Shown here piece after piece: positions 21,625 to 32,705 of a DNA stretch of 64,000 nucleotides. Where the stretch lies: NCBI GenBank assembly GCA_928212115.1, contig CAKMRJ010005523.1, positions 142,880,561 to 142,944,560 on the forward strand. The letters are read 5' to 3'. The notes beneath the pieces were generated by a model that saw nothing but the letters and a program-made list of their open reading frames with translations, did not search any database and was not told the DNA's origin. This DNA comes from Lactuca virosa. Taxonomy: Eukaryota > Streptophyta > Magnoliopsida > Asterales > Asteraceae. Each line of letters starts with the position of its first letter. Position 1 is the stretch's first letter. The position numbers and the translations under genes are program-made.

Positions 21625-22160
21625 TTGATTCAAGCCCGAGGCCCAATCCAAAGGCCCAAAAGTCCAAATATGGCTTATCTATGGCCCAATTTTCCAAATT
21701 GGGCACAACTCCTCATATGGGCCTTACCTCAAAGCCCATTAATTATTCTAGTCCATTTGCTTGATCTTGGATGTCCCATTAATAACCCAAGTGAAATTAG
21801 GGTTTCACATGAAATGACGATTAGGGTTAAGTGTTTCTCACTTAACCCATTAAGGACTTAATCCATTAAGTGCATCACTCTTCTAAATAAATCATATCGT
21901 GTGATTGGGCTTAATACACAATTCCATTCCAATGGCCCAAATGTGTGTCCCGATAAGTCCAAGCCCATAAATCCAATATTAGGGTTTTCTAAACCCTAAT
22001 TAGGGTTTCCAATCCCATCTTAGCCCAATAGGCCCAAAACCAAGTCCTTAAGCCCATTAGGGTTTTCCTTAGGTCAATTAGGGTTTATTACACCCATTAG
22101 TAACATGTTTGGGCTTTTGGGTCCATTAGCGCTTCATTGGGCCCATTAGGGTTTTAGTCC
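21625..22160. promoter_or_regulatory. Telo-box and site II-like motif cluster in G LTR
   Basis: At least six TTAGGGTTT (reverse complement of the plant telo box AAACCCTAA), one AAACCCTAA, and about ten GGCCCA or AGCCCA motifs (TGGGCY on the other strand) in 540 bp. Mirrored in the right LTR at about 28430-28580 and 36455-36820. Any regulatory role is inference. Confidence 0.55.
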
Positions 22161-22398
22161 TTTGTCCAAACATCCAACAAGCAATCCCAACACAACTAAG
22201 CACACCGCCATCCGACACGGCGGCCGGTGGCGGCAGCCACCACCCTACAGTGGTGGTTTGAGATTTCTATTATTATTTTGGCACCATTACAATGTAGAAA
22301 TCGATAATACACACACACACACTAATAATAACACACACGCACACACACAACCACCCTTGTGGTGGCCGGTGGTGGCAGAAAAGCAATAACCGGCGGCA

Positions 22399-22653
22399 AC
22401 CACCATGGTTAGCTGCCATGGTGGTGCTCTTGCTTTCTAGCGACACAAAATCCCCAAACACACACACACAAGGCATTAAGCCGAGTACATTCATGTGTGA
22501 AGCCTACAGCCAACCCGAGGCTGCCACACGCCGGAGGACTTGATAGAGTGAACCAGCCGCAAGGCGGCGTCGGAAACGGTAGTGCTAGCGGCAACAGCAG
22601 CGTCTGAGGTGGTCCTGACGACGACAACCACCATGGTCGGCCGTCATGGTGGT
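22399..22653. repeat. Inverted ACCACCATGG pairs in G left LTR
   Basis: 22399-22425 is ACCACCATGG, a 7-base spacer, then CCATGGTGGT. 22627-22653 repeats the arrangement with one mismatch. Confidence 0.85.
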
Positions 22654-23438
22654 TCTTCACAACCCCCTACACAACCTGACCTTCCCCCCTAAAGCGAAAC
22701 CACCACGCGAGCCACAAACAATACCGTCATTCATCGGTGGTGACATAAACTACAACCCACACGGCAACTTCAAGACGGCAGGCGGCAGCTAGAGAGCACT
22801 AGCGTCACAGCTAGGTCACATGGCGGCGACGTCTTCAACAAAACATGATGGAACGGATACGACAGGTGCTCCGGTGCTCTTCGGTGTTATCCAGCTCCAT
22901 CGACGGCAACCATGGTGGTGTAGCAGTGGTGCCGGAAATAATGGGAGTGAGGGTGGCGACTGGGAGGATCCGGGGGCATAAGGTGGCGGTGGGTGTTGTT
23001 GCATAGGGTTAGGGTTTGGACTGGGGGGTGACGGGTTATATACCCCGAACCCCCTTGAACTTATTTCCATAATAACATATTCAGTCCCTCATTCCCTCTT
23101 TTCCTTCAAAATAAATCCATAAATTACCCTTTTAACCCCATCCATCTAAAATCTCTTCAAATGCAGTCCACATTTTACCAAGTAGCCCCTCCCTATACAA
23201 TTATTTTCAAACGAAGTTTAGAATTTACTCCTTAGCCCCTACTTCCATAAATCTTTTCATAATAAGTCCCAATACATATCAAACAACCCCTTAGACCTAA
23301 AATCTCTTCAAATGAAGTCCCAGAAGTTACCATTTAGTCCCTGCTTTCAATAATACTTACCAAAACCAATCCAGAACATACACTTTTAACCCTCAACTTC
23401 TAAATTATGCCAATTAACTCCTCGAAACCAACACCCTG

Positions 23439-23447
23439 CTTATATAA
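23439..23447 (-). promoter_or_regulatory. Element G LTR TATA box
   Basis: The minus strand reads AATTATATAAGCAGG about 70 bp from the LTR start. Confidence 0.5.
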
Positions 23448-23520
23448 TTATTGATTTTAGGGCTACTATACATTCGTCAATTTATTTATTTATTTATTAA
23501 ATAAACATGGTGTTACAACT

Positions 23521-23535
23521 CTCCCCCACTTAAAA
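23521..23535 (-). other. Element G polypurine tract
   Basis: The minus strand reads TTTTAAGTGGGGGAG next to the 3' LTR. It fixes the orientation of G. Confidence 0.9.
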
Positions 23536-24538
23536 TAGATTTCGTCTTCGAAATCATTCCTTACCATTCCTTACATGCCCCCAACCACTTTAGTAACATG
23601 GTCACCATCCTGGGCACACCCTAACTTTCCCAGGGTAGCCGTGAACAATCTTCGTAAAGCCCTAAAAATCCGCAGGTGAACGAATTCATCGCAACAAGAT
23701 CTCATCTACTCCGTCTGAAATCTGCTGTCTCGAGATGATCTGAATCCCCGACAGACCACCCATACTCAATCATCAACGACGAATCTAGTCCGTTTATCCC
23801 TCAACTGACTACTCAAATTCTGATAGCCTGCGGCTCCCACTAGAAAACTGAAATCACAGACCCAATTATCCCTGCAGATCACTTATACTTGGCCAAGGCT
23901 CAGCTAATCCTGCTGTGAGTGACTTGTCATTTCCCAATCAACCAGTTATTCCGCCCGTACTAGCAACCTAAAACACAATTACTAACGCTGCCCATACACT
24001 GAAACCACCTGAACCATGAACTGCCTGAAGCAGTATGTTTCCACATGGTTGCTTTCCAAAATCTAATGAGACCTCCCTGGTCTCCATTCGTTCACCAATT
24101 ATCTGAAATATCGGGTTCCTTCCCGGCTGCGGAGCTAATGGACTCCTACACCTCACACGACTTCTGAACGAAATCCTTCTCTGGAACTAGTTGCCACTAG
24201 TTATCATGTCACTGTGGCTCTAACAACCTCCTGATCTAACCGATCGGGTCCATGCTTCGAATCCTGTCATCATCCAATCCAAGACTAAAAGTGATTGCTA
24301 CCTAACCAATGGTAGCCTTATATCACAAACGACCTTACGCAGTCCATTGCTTCCCTGATCTCATAACTGTAGTGACGTCCCTACAGTCTCATTACTGGCT
24401 TAACCAGATCTAATCCATTTGGGTAAATCCGAAATCCAATCTGTGGATTTCCATATCCTCACTGCTGCACCCGAACTGGTGGGTACTATTGTTCCTTTCG
24501 CGTCCAAACAACGCACTCATGCTATCTACCAACCTAGC
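23536..24538 (-). other. Element G body, no recognisable coding sequence
   Basis: The place where an integrase tail would be expected. I see no pol motif in any frame, only scattered stops. Confidence 0.5.
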
Positions 24539-24925
24539 GAATGCTACGGCTACACCCGCAGACTTATAGCACTCTATCACTCTCTAGCTGCTAGTGAATG
24601 CTACGGCTACACCCGCAGACTTACAACACTCTAATACTATCTGACTGTGAGTGAATGCTACGGCTACACCCGCAGACTTACAACACTCTAACACTATCTG
24701 GCTGCTAGTGAATGCTACGGCTACACCCGCAGACTTAGAACACTCTAACACTATCTGGCTGCTAGTGAATGCTACGGCTACACCCGCAGACTTACAACAC
24801 TCTAACACTATCTGGCTGCTAGTGAATGCTACGGCTACACCCGCAGACTTACAACACTTACCATGCTAACTGACTGTTAGTGAATGCTACGGCTACCCCG
24901 GTAGTATTACAACACTTTCTATACT
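24539..24925. repeat. 57-bp minisatellite in element G
   Basis: Units start at 24539, 24596, 24653, 24710, 24767, 24824 and 24882 (the last partial). Each begins GAATGCTACGGCTACACCCG. 57 is a multiple of three, so a 19-residue repeat stays open on the minus strand (24808-24584). That frame has no likely function. Confidence 0.97.
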
Positions 24926-24999
24926 GGGTTGAACACACACTCGACCTAACACTCAACCGAACTTGAGTCCTAACTGAAGCTCTAATCTGGTTCCCAAAA

Positions 25000-25310
25000 C
25001 CTGCTGTCTTAGCGTCTCGAAGGCTGTCTGCTGCTCAGGCCCCCAACGAAAGGCCACCGACTTCTTGGTCAGTCGGGTCAAAGGAACCTCAATCTCAGAT
25101 AAGTCCCGTATAAATCTCCGATATTAACCCGCTAGACCCAGGAAACTCTGAATCTCGGTTGGAGACCTCGGAATCTCCCACTGCATCACGGCCTCTATCT
25201 TGGCCGGATCGACCGGAATACCCTTCTGGTTGACAAGGTGCCCAAGAGATTGCACCTCGCACAACCAGAACTCACATTTTGAGAACTTAATAAAAAGTCT
25301 CTCCCCCACT
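25000..25310 (-). pseudogene. Element G reverse transcriptase / RNase H scrap
   Basis: The minus-strand frame from 25309 reads FIKFSKCEFWLCEVQSLGHL, GIPVDPAKIEAVMQWE, SFLGLAG and, after a stop, YRRFIRDL, then PLTRLTKKSVAFRWGPEQQ. This is the connection segment between reverse transcriptase and RNase H, the same segment that survives in element A. No catalytic palm, protease or integrase is found nearby. The sequence on either side (25311-26118) shows no known motif, so the segment stands alone in a body rebuilt by deletions. Confidence 0.88.
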
Positions 25311-26118
25311 TAGATCCGACTAAGCCTTCACGACACGCGAGAATTGAAGGATTCCCAATCCTTCTCGCTTTCTAATATCCCACTGATGACAACCTGTGCT
25401 TACCAATGCTAACGATCAATTACCAGTCAAACTTTAAGATCGTTCATCCTCTGAAATCGTGAAGAGTACTCTTGAAATCTGGTCCAGTCTGGCACCTCAT
25501 TCTATCTCCCATGGTAACAACTAGAAGCATTAGCCTTTACCCTAAGTAACGAATCCTCATTCCTACTTCAAATCTTGCGACACCACTGAACTCTGACCGA
25601 ACACAACCCATGCGAAAGTGCATTTCTCTTGAACATACAATGTCCGAACACTTATGCATCTAACACCCACAACTGTCACTACCTTTTTCATGCTACCAGT
25701 CCTGTCCTAGCAACGGTAGTGCCTTGAACTCCAAAGTTCATTCATAGACAATTGTCGACTATACATGAACCATGATAGAACCACTGGACTCTAACTTCAC
25801 TGAAGAACTATCGCTCTAACCTTGTTCGACTATCCTCTAAATGATACTCCAGCACAGATCCCGACAAGGATCCGGAATGATCACGGTACACGCGGAACCC
25901 ACTTCGCAAGATACACCCCTCCGTAGGTTCATCAAGGACTTTTCGGCATGCGGAATGGCATATAACAATCCTTGATAACCCAAGCAATAGCGGAGAACCG
26001 ACCTCAGATCTGACTTATCCAACTCTCTCATAATTCTGAAGCGGTACAAAATTCCCAACATCCACCTAGTAGCACTAGAAGATGACATACCTGCAACATC
26101 TGGAGGAATACTGATCAC
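25311..26118 (-). other. Element G body, unassigned
   Basis: No recognisable domain. A 93-codon minus frame (25837-26118) has no motif and lies next to the gag scrap. Confidence 0.4.
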
Positions 26119-26400
26119 CTTTCAACTGACACGATCAACCCTGCCACACCTGTAGCAGCCTAAACCCTTGGAGCGACAAACTCCCTTGTGCACTTTCTCG
26201 AATGTGCCGCACTGACTCCGGCCATGCTGGCCTTTCACCCGATGATCAGAAGTCATGGGTCTCTTTCTGGGACCGTCTACCATACGCACCTGGCACGACC
26301 CTCTCTTCTCAAAGTGCTCCAAATCGATCTCGCATCTGCAACCTCTTGGAAATCATGTCCTTCAGGGTCTGACACCCTGTCACGCTCACTAGCTCACTTG
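26119..26400 (-). pseudogene. Element G gag scrap (basic linker and zinc knuckle)
   Basis: The minus frame from 26322 reads LEHFEKRGSCQVRMVD, DHRVKGQHGRSQCG and GLGCYRCGRVDRVS. It corresponds to the basic linker before the CCHC knuckles in element A (DLEHLRKRKAETEQ ... GSYKCGKTGHFGRDC). The knuckle has lost its His and last Cys. Upstream capsid sequence is missing: within about 100 bases the text becomes untranslated leader shared with A. Confidence 0.75.
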
Positions 26401-27387
26401 CCCATGGCTAAGCTGCAACAACTGGAACATCCTCTGTCTCCAAACCGAGTTACAAACTCCTCCCCGAAGCTTCTCAGATTCTCCAAGACTCTCACCAATT
26501 CGAGTATGGATCCTATGCTTTCAGTAGTACGGGCCCAATACTACCTTCCACACTTATCCATACTTTCCGCAGCAATCCTCCCGAATCTTCCAAGTCACTT
26601 CCTCAAACTGGTACACCCATGTCTCACTGAGCCTCACTACTAACCCATTGAAACATATAATAGGCATTCCTAGGTTCCCGAACTCACCCAGTCTCAGCTA
26701 CTGAAAGATTCTCGGTAATGTCAACTAGCTACCTCATGAATATAGCCACGTGCAACAGAGATCAGATAATCCTTCGAGTAAAAGACACATCCCTAGAACG
26801 GTTGGACTCAAACAAGAGCTGCACAAAATACGGTCAAATCTATCACTCTGAGATTATCCAGCCTGTGCCACATGTGACTTAGCATATTCACTTAATAGTT
26901 AGCTCACATTACTAAGAGTCCCACAAAGCACAAAGCAAGCAACATTCAGACAATGGAAAATCTAACAATCATAATCCAATCAAACCATTCTATCCTCTAA
27001 TCAGGAATCTGTACAAGCAATTCAAAGGCTCATACAATCAGGCATAACCTAAACAGGCTATCCTATTACTGACTGATCAGTACTAGCATGCAAGTCTACA
27101 AGCACACACAATAGGCATATAAGGCATCCTCCTAGATCCTCAGCCCTAATCTAGCATGCAGTTCTCATAATCATATCATAACATGTATGGGTATCTTGGG
27201 GAAAACTTACTTGAGCTCGGCTGATTGCACGCATCACACACCTTGTTCTTTTCAAAGTTGTTTTCTCTTTTCAAATTCTTTTCAACTTCTTTTTATAAAA
27301 TGATTTTACTTTTGAAAATTGTTCATACCAAGTCCTTAGTTTGAGTCCAGATACACCCAAGAGTATGCCTGAATCCCTCAAACCAAG
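26401..27387 (-). other. Element G leader
   Basis: Non-coding. It aligns in order with the leader of A (for example the AGTAGTACGGGCCC block at about 26525 versus 3498, and CATATAAGGCATCCT at 27115 versus 3865). Confidence 0.7.
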
Positions 27388-27399
27388 GCTCTGATACCA
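27388..27399 (-). other. Element G primer-binding site
   Basis: The minus strand reads TGGTATCAGAGC. The adjoining LTR end is missing (see the right LTR). Confidence 0.93.
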
Positions 27400-28592
27400 A
27401 CAGTATAAGAAAACATCCATAATATCATGTCATGTCAAAACCAAAGTAGAAATAATCAAAACATGTTATCATAAAACAATATCAGAGTGTAATCCCAAAG
27501 ATCTCACGTGCGGAAAACCATAGTGTGATGCGCTGCGAACGAGCCGGCTCCTTTCCTTTGAAAAACGAGTACCTGAAACCAAAACTGTAAAACGTAAGCA
27601 CAAATCTTAGTGAGTTCCCCCATCCTACCACATACCATACAATCACGTAGCATACATACTGCCGAGCAATTCTGGGGTGCCCGACCTACCCGGTCCACCA
27701 TTCTGGGGTGCCGACCTACCCTGTCAAGCAGTTCTGGGGTGCTGACCTATCCATGTCAAGCCATTCTAGGGTGCTGACCTACCCATGTCAAGCCATTTTG
27801 GGGTGCTGACCTACCCTTCGGTCCAAACAACCGAACTCCAGGGACTATTTCACCCTACTACTACTATCACACATATCATAACATAATCATACTGTCAGGC
27901 ATATCTGGGGTGCCCGACCTACCCTTCAGTCCCTACAACCGAGATACGAGGACTATTTTCACCTCCTACTACTACCACATAATAACATAGCATAAACATA
28001 CTGTCAGGCATACCTGGGGTGCCCGAACTGCCCTTGGGTCCTAGCAACCGAACTTGGGGACTATTCCCCTCATACTACCACTATCACATATAACATATCA
28101 TGCTACCACATAAACATATCAGGTAGTAGCAAACCTAGATGAATATCACAAAGACAATCATCTAACATACAACTCCTACTGGTGGGTCGGCATTGTGGCC
28201 GTAGACCCACCGCTACTGGAAGGTAACTCACCTCACACTACTGAAGTCCCGTAGACTCAACCCCACACTGCTGAAGTCCCGCACACTCAACCCGAGCTGC
28301 TGGATGACATATTCCCGAACTGTCAACACCAAAATAACACCCAATTAATAATTGGGTTCCAATACATAAACATAAGTCCATGCTTGGGGGTAAAAGACTA
28401 CTCTACCCCTAACTTGGCTTGATTCAAGCCTGAGGCCCAATCTAAAGGCCCAAAAGTCCAACTATGGCTCATATATGGCCCAATTTTCCAAATTGGGCCC
28501 AACTCCTCATATGGGCCTTACCTCAAAGCCCATTAATTATTCTAGTCCATTTGCTTGAACTTGGATGTCCCATTAATAACCTAAGTGAAATT
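27396..28592 (-). repeat. Element G 5' LTR, first part (5-prime truncated on the plus strand)
   Basis: Matches the left LTR from 20569 on, but the first 56 bases (20513-20568) are absent. The join is at ACCAAC, which occurs both beside the primer-binding site and in the LTR, so a deletion across a 6-base microhomology explains it. Ends where H inserted. Copy of the 32-bp array at 27667-27815. Confidence 0.88.
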
Positions 28593-29366
28593 TGTTGGGT
28601 TTTGAGCATTCTAACACTTCCTAAGTGTACATGCAACCCTAATAACCTTGGATCTATGTTTGTCTAATAATCATGCAAAGTTGAATTCCAAGGTTATATT
28701 CCTATCTAGCATACATGGGGAACATTTTTAACTTGAATGAAAGATAGAATAACTTACCTTGTTGTTGATTATGATCCTTGAAACCTTGTAAGCCTAGCAC
28801 CCCAAGTGTGATGCCTCAAATGCTTCACACAACACCAAATGCAAAGGAGTAAACTTTGAGAGAATCTTACACTTGCAAAATCGGCTCTCGCCCTCTTGTT
28901 TCTTAGTGTTGCCTATTTTGGTGGAGAATGGGTTTCTTATATAGTGTTGACACATCTAGGGTTACACCATGTAAACCCTAATGTGTCATGACTCTTCATT
29001 TCCATGACCCATGGGTTTGTAACTCCCATGGAGCATCCATGGAGCATCCTATGGGTGGAACCCAACTTGATAATCCATGGAGCCTCTTAGCCCACTATAT
29101 AAGATATGGAAGATTTACATAATCTACCCATATATTTAATTAGTTATCTTTTGATCACTTAATTAATTCTAAATTAATTCTTGATCAAACTAATTAAATA
29201 ATATTATTAATATATTAGAACTTATAATATATTAATAAACCATAAGTGTTATTTCTCTCATTTTAGTTTATCCAATTGCATGGTGCCATGCAACCCAAAT
29301 GGACCATGCCGGGTCGGGTCAAGTACATACCAGAAATAGTTATGGACTTAGACACCTTATCCAACA
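28593..29366 (-). repeat. Element H 3' LTR (774 bp)
   Basis: Plus-strand TGTTGGGTTTTG ... TTATCCAACA. Followed by the polypurine tract (minus strand CCAAGTGGGAGAC at about 29367-29379). Confidence 0.97.
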
Positions 29367-30200
29367 GTCTCCCACTTGGATAAGTCTAATAACTATAACT
29401 GCAATACTTCAGGAACCGATCGGCAATCGTAGCTCTTTCAAGGTCTCTCGGAACTGAGAAGATGATGATACGCCATTTAAGATAAGTGATCATATAATCC
29501 TCTGTTCTAGATATCAGCCGGACAAATACATGGAACAATGTCTTACTTTTGTCCAGCAGTTTGTTTCCCGATTTCCGATTTGTTTGACAAAGAACTTAAT
29601 TGAACACATCAACTTAGTTCTGACCGGGCCCGGTACATAGGTCAAAACAAAATCATCGAGGGGCCCAGATATCAGCTTCTAATCCAAGAAGGAACAGATA
29701 AACTTCGACTCATATGTTTGTTCTACCACTCATTGAATTATACACAAAAGCACGTTTTATAACATCGAGTTACCAATGCGTTAACGTACAATCAATGCAT
29801 AACCAACTCATAAGTAACAAATCATATCTCTAGGTTTGAAGACTTATATGATATTACCGTCTCACGATCACTCGAGATAAATTCCATGAAGTGATTCCAG
29901 TGAGCGTGGGTTGAGTCCAATGCTCAGAACTTATGAGCACTCATGAGTGTTGTAGCCATGTCCAACAACTTAGACCTCTGCAACCAATCATGACAGTCTT
30001 GATTCATACCTACTTCCGACATATGACCGACTGTGGAGGTTCGAATAATATGATATACCAAACATAATTATTCTGGAAGTCAAAACATGCAAAAGAAATA
30101 TAGTAAACGATCGACAAGAGATAGCAACACTTTACTCATAAATAAAACACCTTTTATTCATCATCTAATGTCAATTACACTTTACAAATTTCAAGGTTAT
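29367..30200 (-). other. Element H 3' non-coding block and polypurine tract
   Basis: About 830 bases between the pol stop and the 3' LTR with no reading frame. Parts recur at the same place in element J (for example GGGCCCCTCGATGATTT, minus strand near 29655, and 45174 in J). Confidence 0.75.
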
Positions 30201-32705
30201 CTAACTACTAAATCTAATATCATCCTTCAGCCCTATGCTCCGAGCATGCTGGAGATGCTTAACCCGAGTCAGTCCCTTCGTGAGGGGATCTGCTGGATTC
30301 TCATCCGATGATACCCTCTTTGCCACGAGGAGTCCTTCTTCTATTCGATGTCTGATGAAATGGTATTTTCTGTCGATGTGTCTGGATCTCCCGTGATCCC
30401 TTGGTTCCTTGGCTAAGGCAACTGCACTTTCACTATCACAGAAAATTTCCATTGGCTCTTTAATAGCTGGTACAACTCCAAGGTCTCCAATGAAGTTCTT
30501 CAGCCATATCGCCTCCTTTGCTGCCTCGCTAGCTGCTATATACTCTGATTCGCAAGTTGAATCAGCCACTGTCTCTTGCTTGGAACTCTTCCAAGAAATT
30601 GCTCCTCCATTTAAGGTAAAGACCCAGCCTGACTGAGAGCGGAAATTATCCCTATCAGTCTGAAAGCTAGCATCACTATACCCTACAACTCTCAAGTCTT
30701 CACTCCCACCGAGGGTAAGGACCCAGTCCTTAGTCCTCCGTAGGTACTTGAGGATATTCTTTACCGCAGTCCAGTGTGCCTTGCCAGGGTTCCCCTGATA
30801 CCTGCTAACCATGCTCAAAGCAAAGGCTACATCAGGTCGAGTACACGTCATAGCATACATGATCGATCCTACAGCCGAAGCATAAGGTATTCGACTCATT
30901 TCTGCTATCTCAGCCTCAGTACTAGGGCTTTGTGTCTTACTCAATCTGGCGTTACTCTGGATGGGTAACTCTCCTTTCTTGGAGTCCTGCATGCCGAATC
31001 TCTTCAGCACCTTATCCAAGTAGGTACTCTGACTAAGTCCAATTAGTCTTTTACTCCGGTCTCTCAAGATCCTTATCCCTAGAATATAGGCAGCTTCTCC
31101 TAGGTCCTTCATAGAGAAACACTTCCCAAGCCAGGACTTAACTTCCTGCAGAGTTGGGATGTCATTTCCTATGAGTAGTATGTCATCCACATACAATACC
31201 AAAAAGCTAACTATACTCCCACTAGCCTTGACATATACACAAGATTCATCTTCACTCCTAGAAAAGCCAAATTCCTTGACTTTCTCATCAAAGCAAAGAT
31301 TCCATCTGCGAGGTGCTTGCTTTAACCCATAAATGGATTTCTCAAGCTTACACACTCTATTAGGGTACTCTGTGTTGACAAAACCCTCTGGCTGACTCAT
31401 GTAAACATCCTCAGCCAACTTTCCATTAAGGAAAGCGGTTTTGACATCCATTTGCCATATTTCATAGTCATGAAATGCGGCTATGGCTAACAGAACCCTA
31501 ATAGACTTAATCTTGGCCACTGGAGAAAAGGTCTCATCATAATCAACTCCCGGAGTTTGTGAGAAACCCTTTGCAACCAGTCGTGCCTTATAAGTGTGTA
31601 CATTACCATCCATGTCGGTCTTCTTCTTGAAGATCCATTTGCACCCTACAGTCTTACGACCTGGTACATTCTCAACCAAGTTCCAAACTTGATTGTCATA
31701 CATGGACTGTATCTCGCTGTCCATTGCCTCTTTCCACTTGGCTGACTCAGGGCCTGCCATGGCTTCCGCGTAACTGTTAGGTTCATCCAGACCTATCAGT
31801 GTCTCATCACTGATAAGTGTATCACCTTCCGCAGTAATATGGAATCCATAGTAATGCTCAGGTGCATTCCTAACCCTTGTGGAACGCCTCAGAGGTACAG
31901 ACTTGTCAATTGGCTCAACAGAAGTTTCCTCCTCAAGTTGAGTGCTAGGGTTTGAAGTTCCTTCACCACTTGACTCTTGAATTTCTTCAAGGTCAACTTG
32001 CCTCCCACTGTCTCCTTGGCTTATGAACTCTCTCTCTCGAAAGAAAGCCCTCCTAGCTACAAAGACCACATTCTCACTAGGTCTGTAGAAGAGGTAACCA
32101 AAGGATTTCTGTGGGTAGCCGATGAAAATACACCTCTCACTTCGAGGTTCGAGCTTATCATGAGTCTCGCGTCTCACGAAAGCCTCGCAACCCCAAATCT
32201 TAATGTGGTCTAGTTTGGGTACTTTACCAGTCCACATCTCATGAGGAGTTTTGGCAACTTTCTTTGTGGGAACTAGATTAAGGATATGGGCGGCAGTCTC
32301 TAAGGCATACCCCCAAAATGAGATTGGTAGCGAAGCTCGACTCATCATGGAACGAACCATATCCAACAAGGTTCGATTACGCCTCTCAGCTACACCATTC
32401 AACTGCGGTGTCCTGGGAGGTGTCAATTGTGAGACAATCCCACATTCCCTAAGATAGTCGAGGAACTCTGAACTAAGATACTCACCACCTCGATCGGATC
32501 GAAGCATCTTAATGTTCCTGCCCAATTGATTCTCGACTTCCTGTTTAAACTCTTTAAACCTCTCAAAAGTCTCTGACTTATGCTTGATTAAGTAGACATA
32601 TCCATATCTACTGTAATCATCAGTAAAAGTCAAATAATAACGATTAGCATCCCTTGTGGCATGTTTGAAGGGCCCACACACATCCGTGTGTATAAGATCC
32701 AACAA
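30201..32705 (-). CDS. Element H pol: integrase core, reverse transcriptase, RNase H
   Basis: 834 codons. The integrase core has its DDE residues in HTDVCGPF (about residue 8), LRSDRGGEY (about 70) and NGVAERRNRTL (about 107). The reverse transcriptase region begins near WNLVENVPGRKTVGCKWIFK (about 340), with WQMDVKTAFLNG, SIYGLKQAPRRW and the catalytic LYVDDILL (about 505). RNase H has GYSDASF (about 690), then ESEYIAASEA and FCDSESAVALA, and the frame ends LKDDIRFSS-stop. All catalytic motifs look intact. Integrase inserts the cDNA and reverse transcriptase with RNase H makes it. It is separated from the upstream gag-protease frame by a small frameshift at about 32702-32710 with the frames overlapping, so as it stands it would not be made as one polyprotein unless the ribosome shifts. 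Confidence 0.95.
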   Translation of the reverse strand: MLDLIHTDVCGPFKHATRDANRYYLTFTDDYSRYGYVYLIKHKSETFERFKEFKQEVENQLGRNIKMLRSDRGGEYLSSEFLDYLRECGIVSQLTPPRTPQLNGVAERRNRTLLDMVRSMMSRASLPISFWGYALETAAHILNLVPTKKVAKTPHEMWTGKVPKLDHIKIWGCEAFVRRETHDKLEPRSERCIFIGYPQKSFGYLFYRPSENVVFVARRAFFREREFISQGDSGRQVDLEEIQESSGEGTSNPSTQLEEETSVEPIDKSVPLRRSTRVRNAPEHYYGFHITAEGDTLISDETLIGLDEPNSYAEAMAGPESAKWKEAMDSEIQSMYDNQVWNLVENVPGRKTVGCKWIFKKKTDMDGNVHTYKARLVAKGFSQTPGVDYDETFSPVAKIKSIRVLLAIAAFHDYEIWQMDVKTAFLNGKLAEDVYMSQPEGFVNTEYPNRVCKLEKSIYGLKQAPRRWNLCFDEKVKEFGFSRSEDESCVYVKASGSIVSFLVLYVDDILLIGNDIPTLQEVKSWLGKCFSMKDLGEAAYILGIRILRDRSKRLIGLSQSTYLDKVLKRFGMQDSKKGELPIQSNARLSKTQSPSTEAEIAEMSRIPYASAVGSIMYAMTCTRPDVAFALSMVSRYQGNPGKAHWTAVKNILKYLRRTKDWVLTLGGSEDLRVVGYSDASFQTDRDNFRSQSGWVFTLNGGAISWKSSKQETVADSTCESEYIAASEAAKEAIWLKNFIGDLGVVPAIKEPMEIFCDSESAVALAKEPRDHGRSRHIDRKYHFIRHRIEEGLLVAKRVSSDENPADPLTKGLTRVKHLQHARSIGLKDDIRFSS

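Larger units (their letters stand above)
20513..23517 (-). repeat. Element G 3' LTR (3005 bp)
   Basis: Plus-strand ends TGTAACATCCC and GTGTTACA. Holds a 32-bp tandem array, a telo-box and GGCCCA-rich stretch, a GC-rich stretch (22180-23000) with inverted ACCACCATGG pairs and CA runs, and a TATA box near its element-sense start. The frames in the GC-rich part (for example 22816-23070) look like chance. Confidence 0.93.

Noticed and set aside
21960..22160. Interstitial telomere
   Set aside because: TTAGGGTTT units are scattered and not in head-to-tail series, so telo boxes rather than telomere remnant.
22162..23070. Several short frames rich in Pro and His near CCACCATGG
   Set aside because: They lie in both LTRs of G, differ between the pair by indels, and have no domain. 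ATG excess comes from the CCATGG palindromes.
24584..24808. Repeat protein with 19-residue units
   Set aside because: Produced by the 57-bp minisatellite. Both strands stay open for the same reason, and no start or context supports it.
24539..24925. CRISPR-like array
   Set aside because: Units are adjacent and nearly identical with no variable spacers, and this is a plant nuclear repeat.
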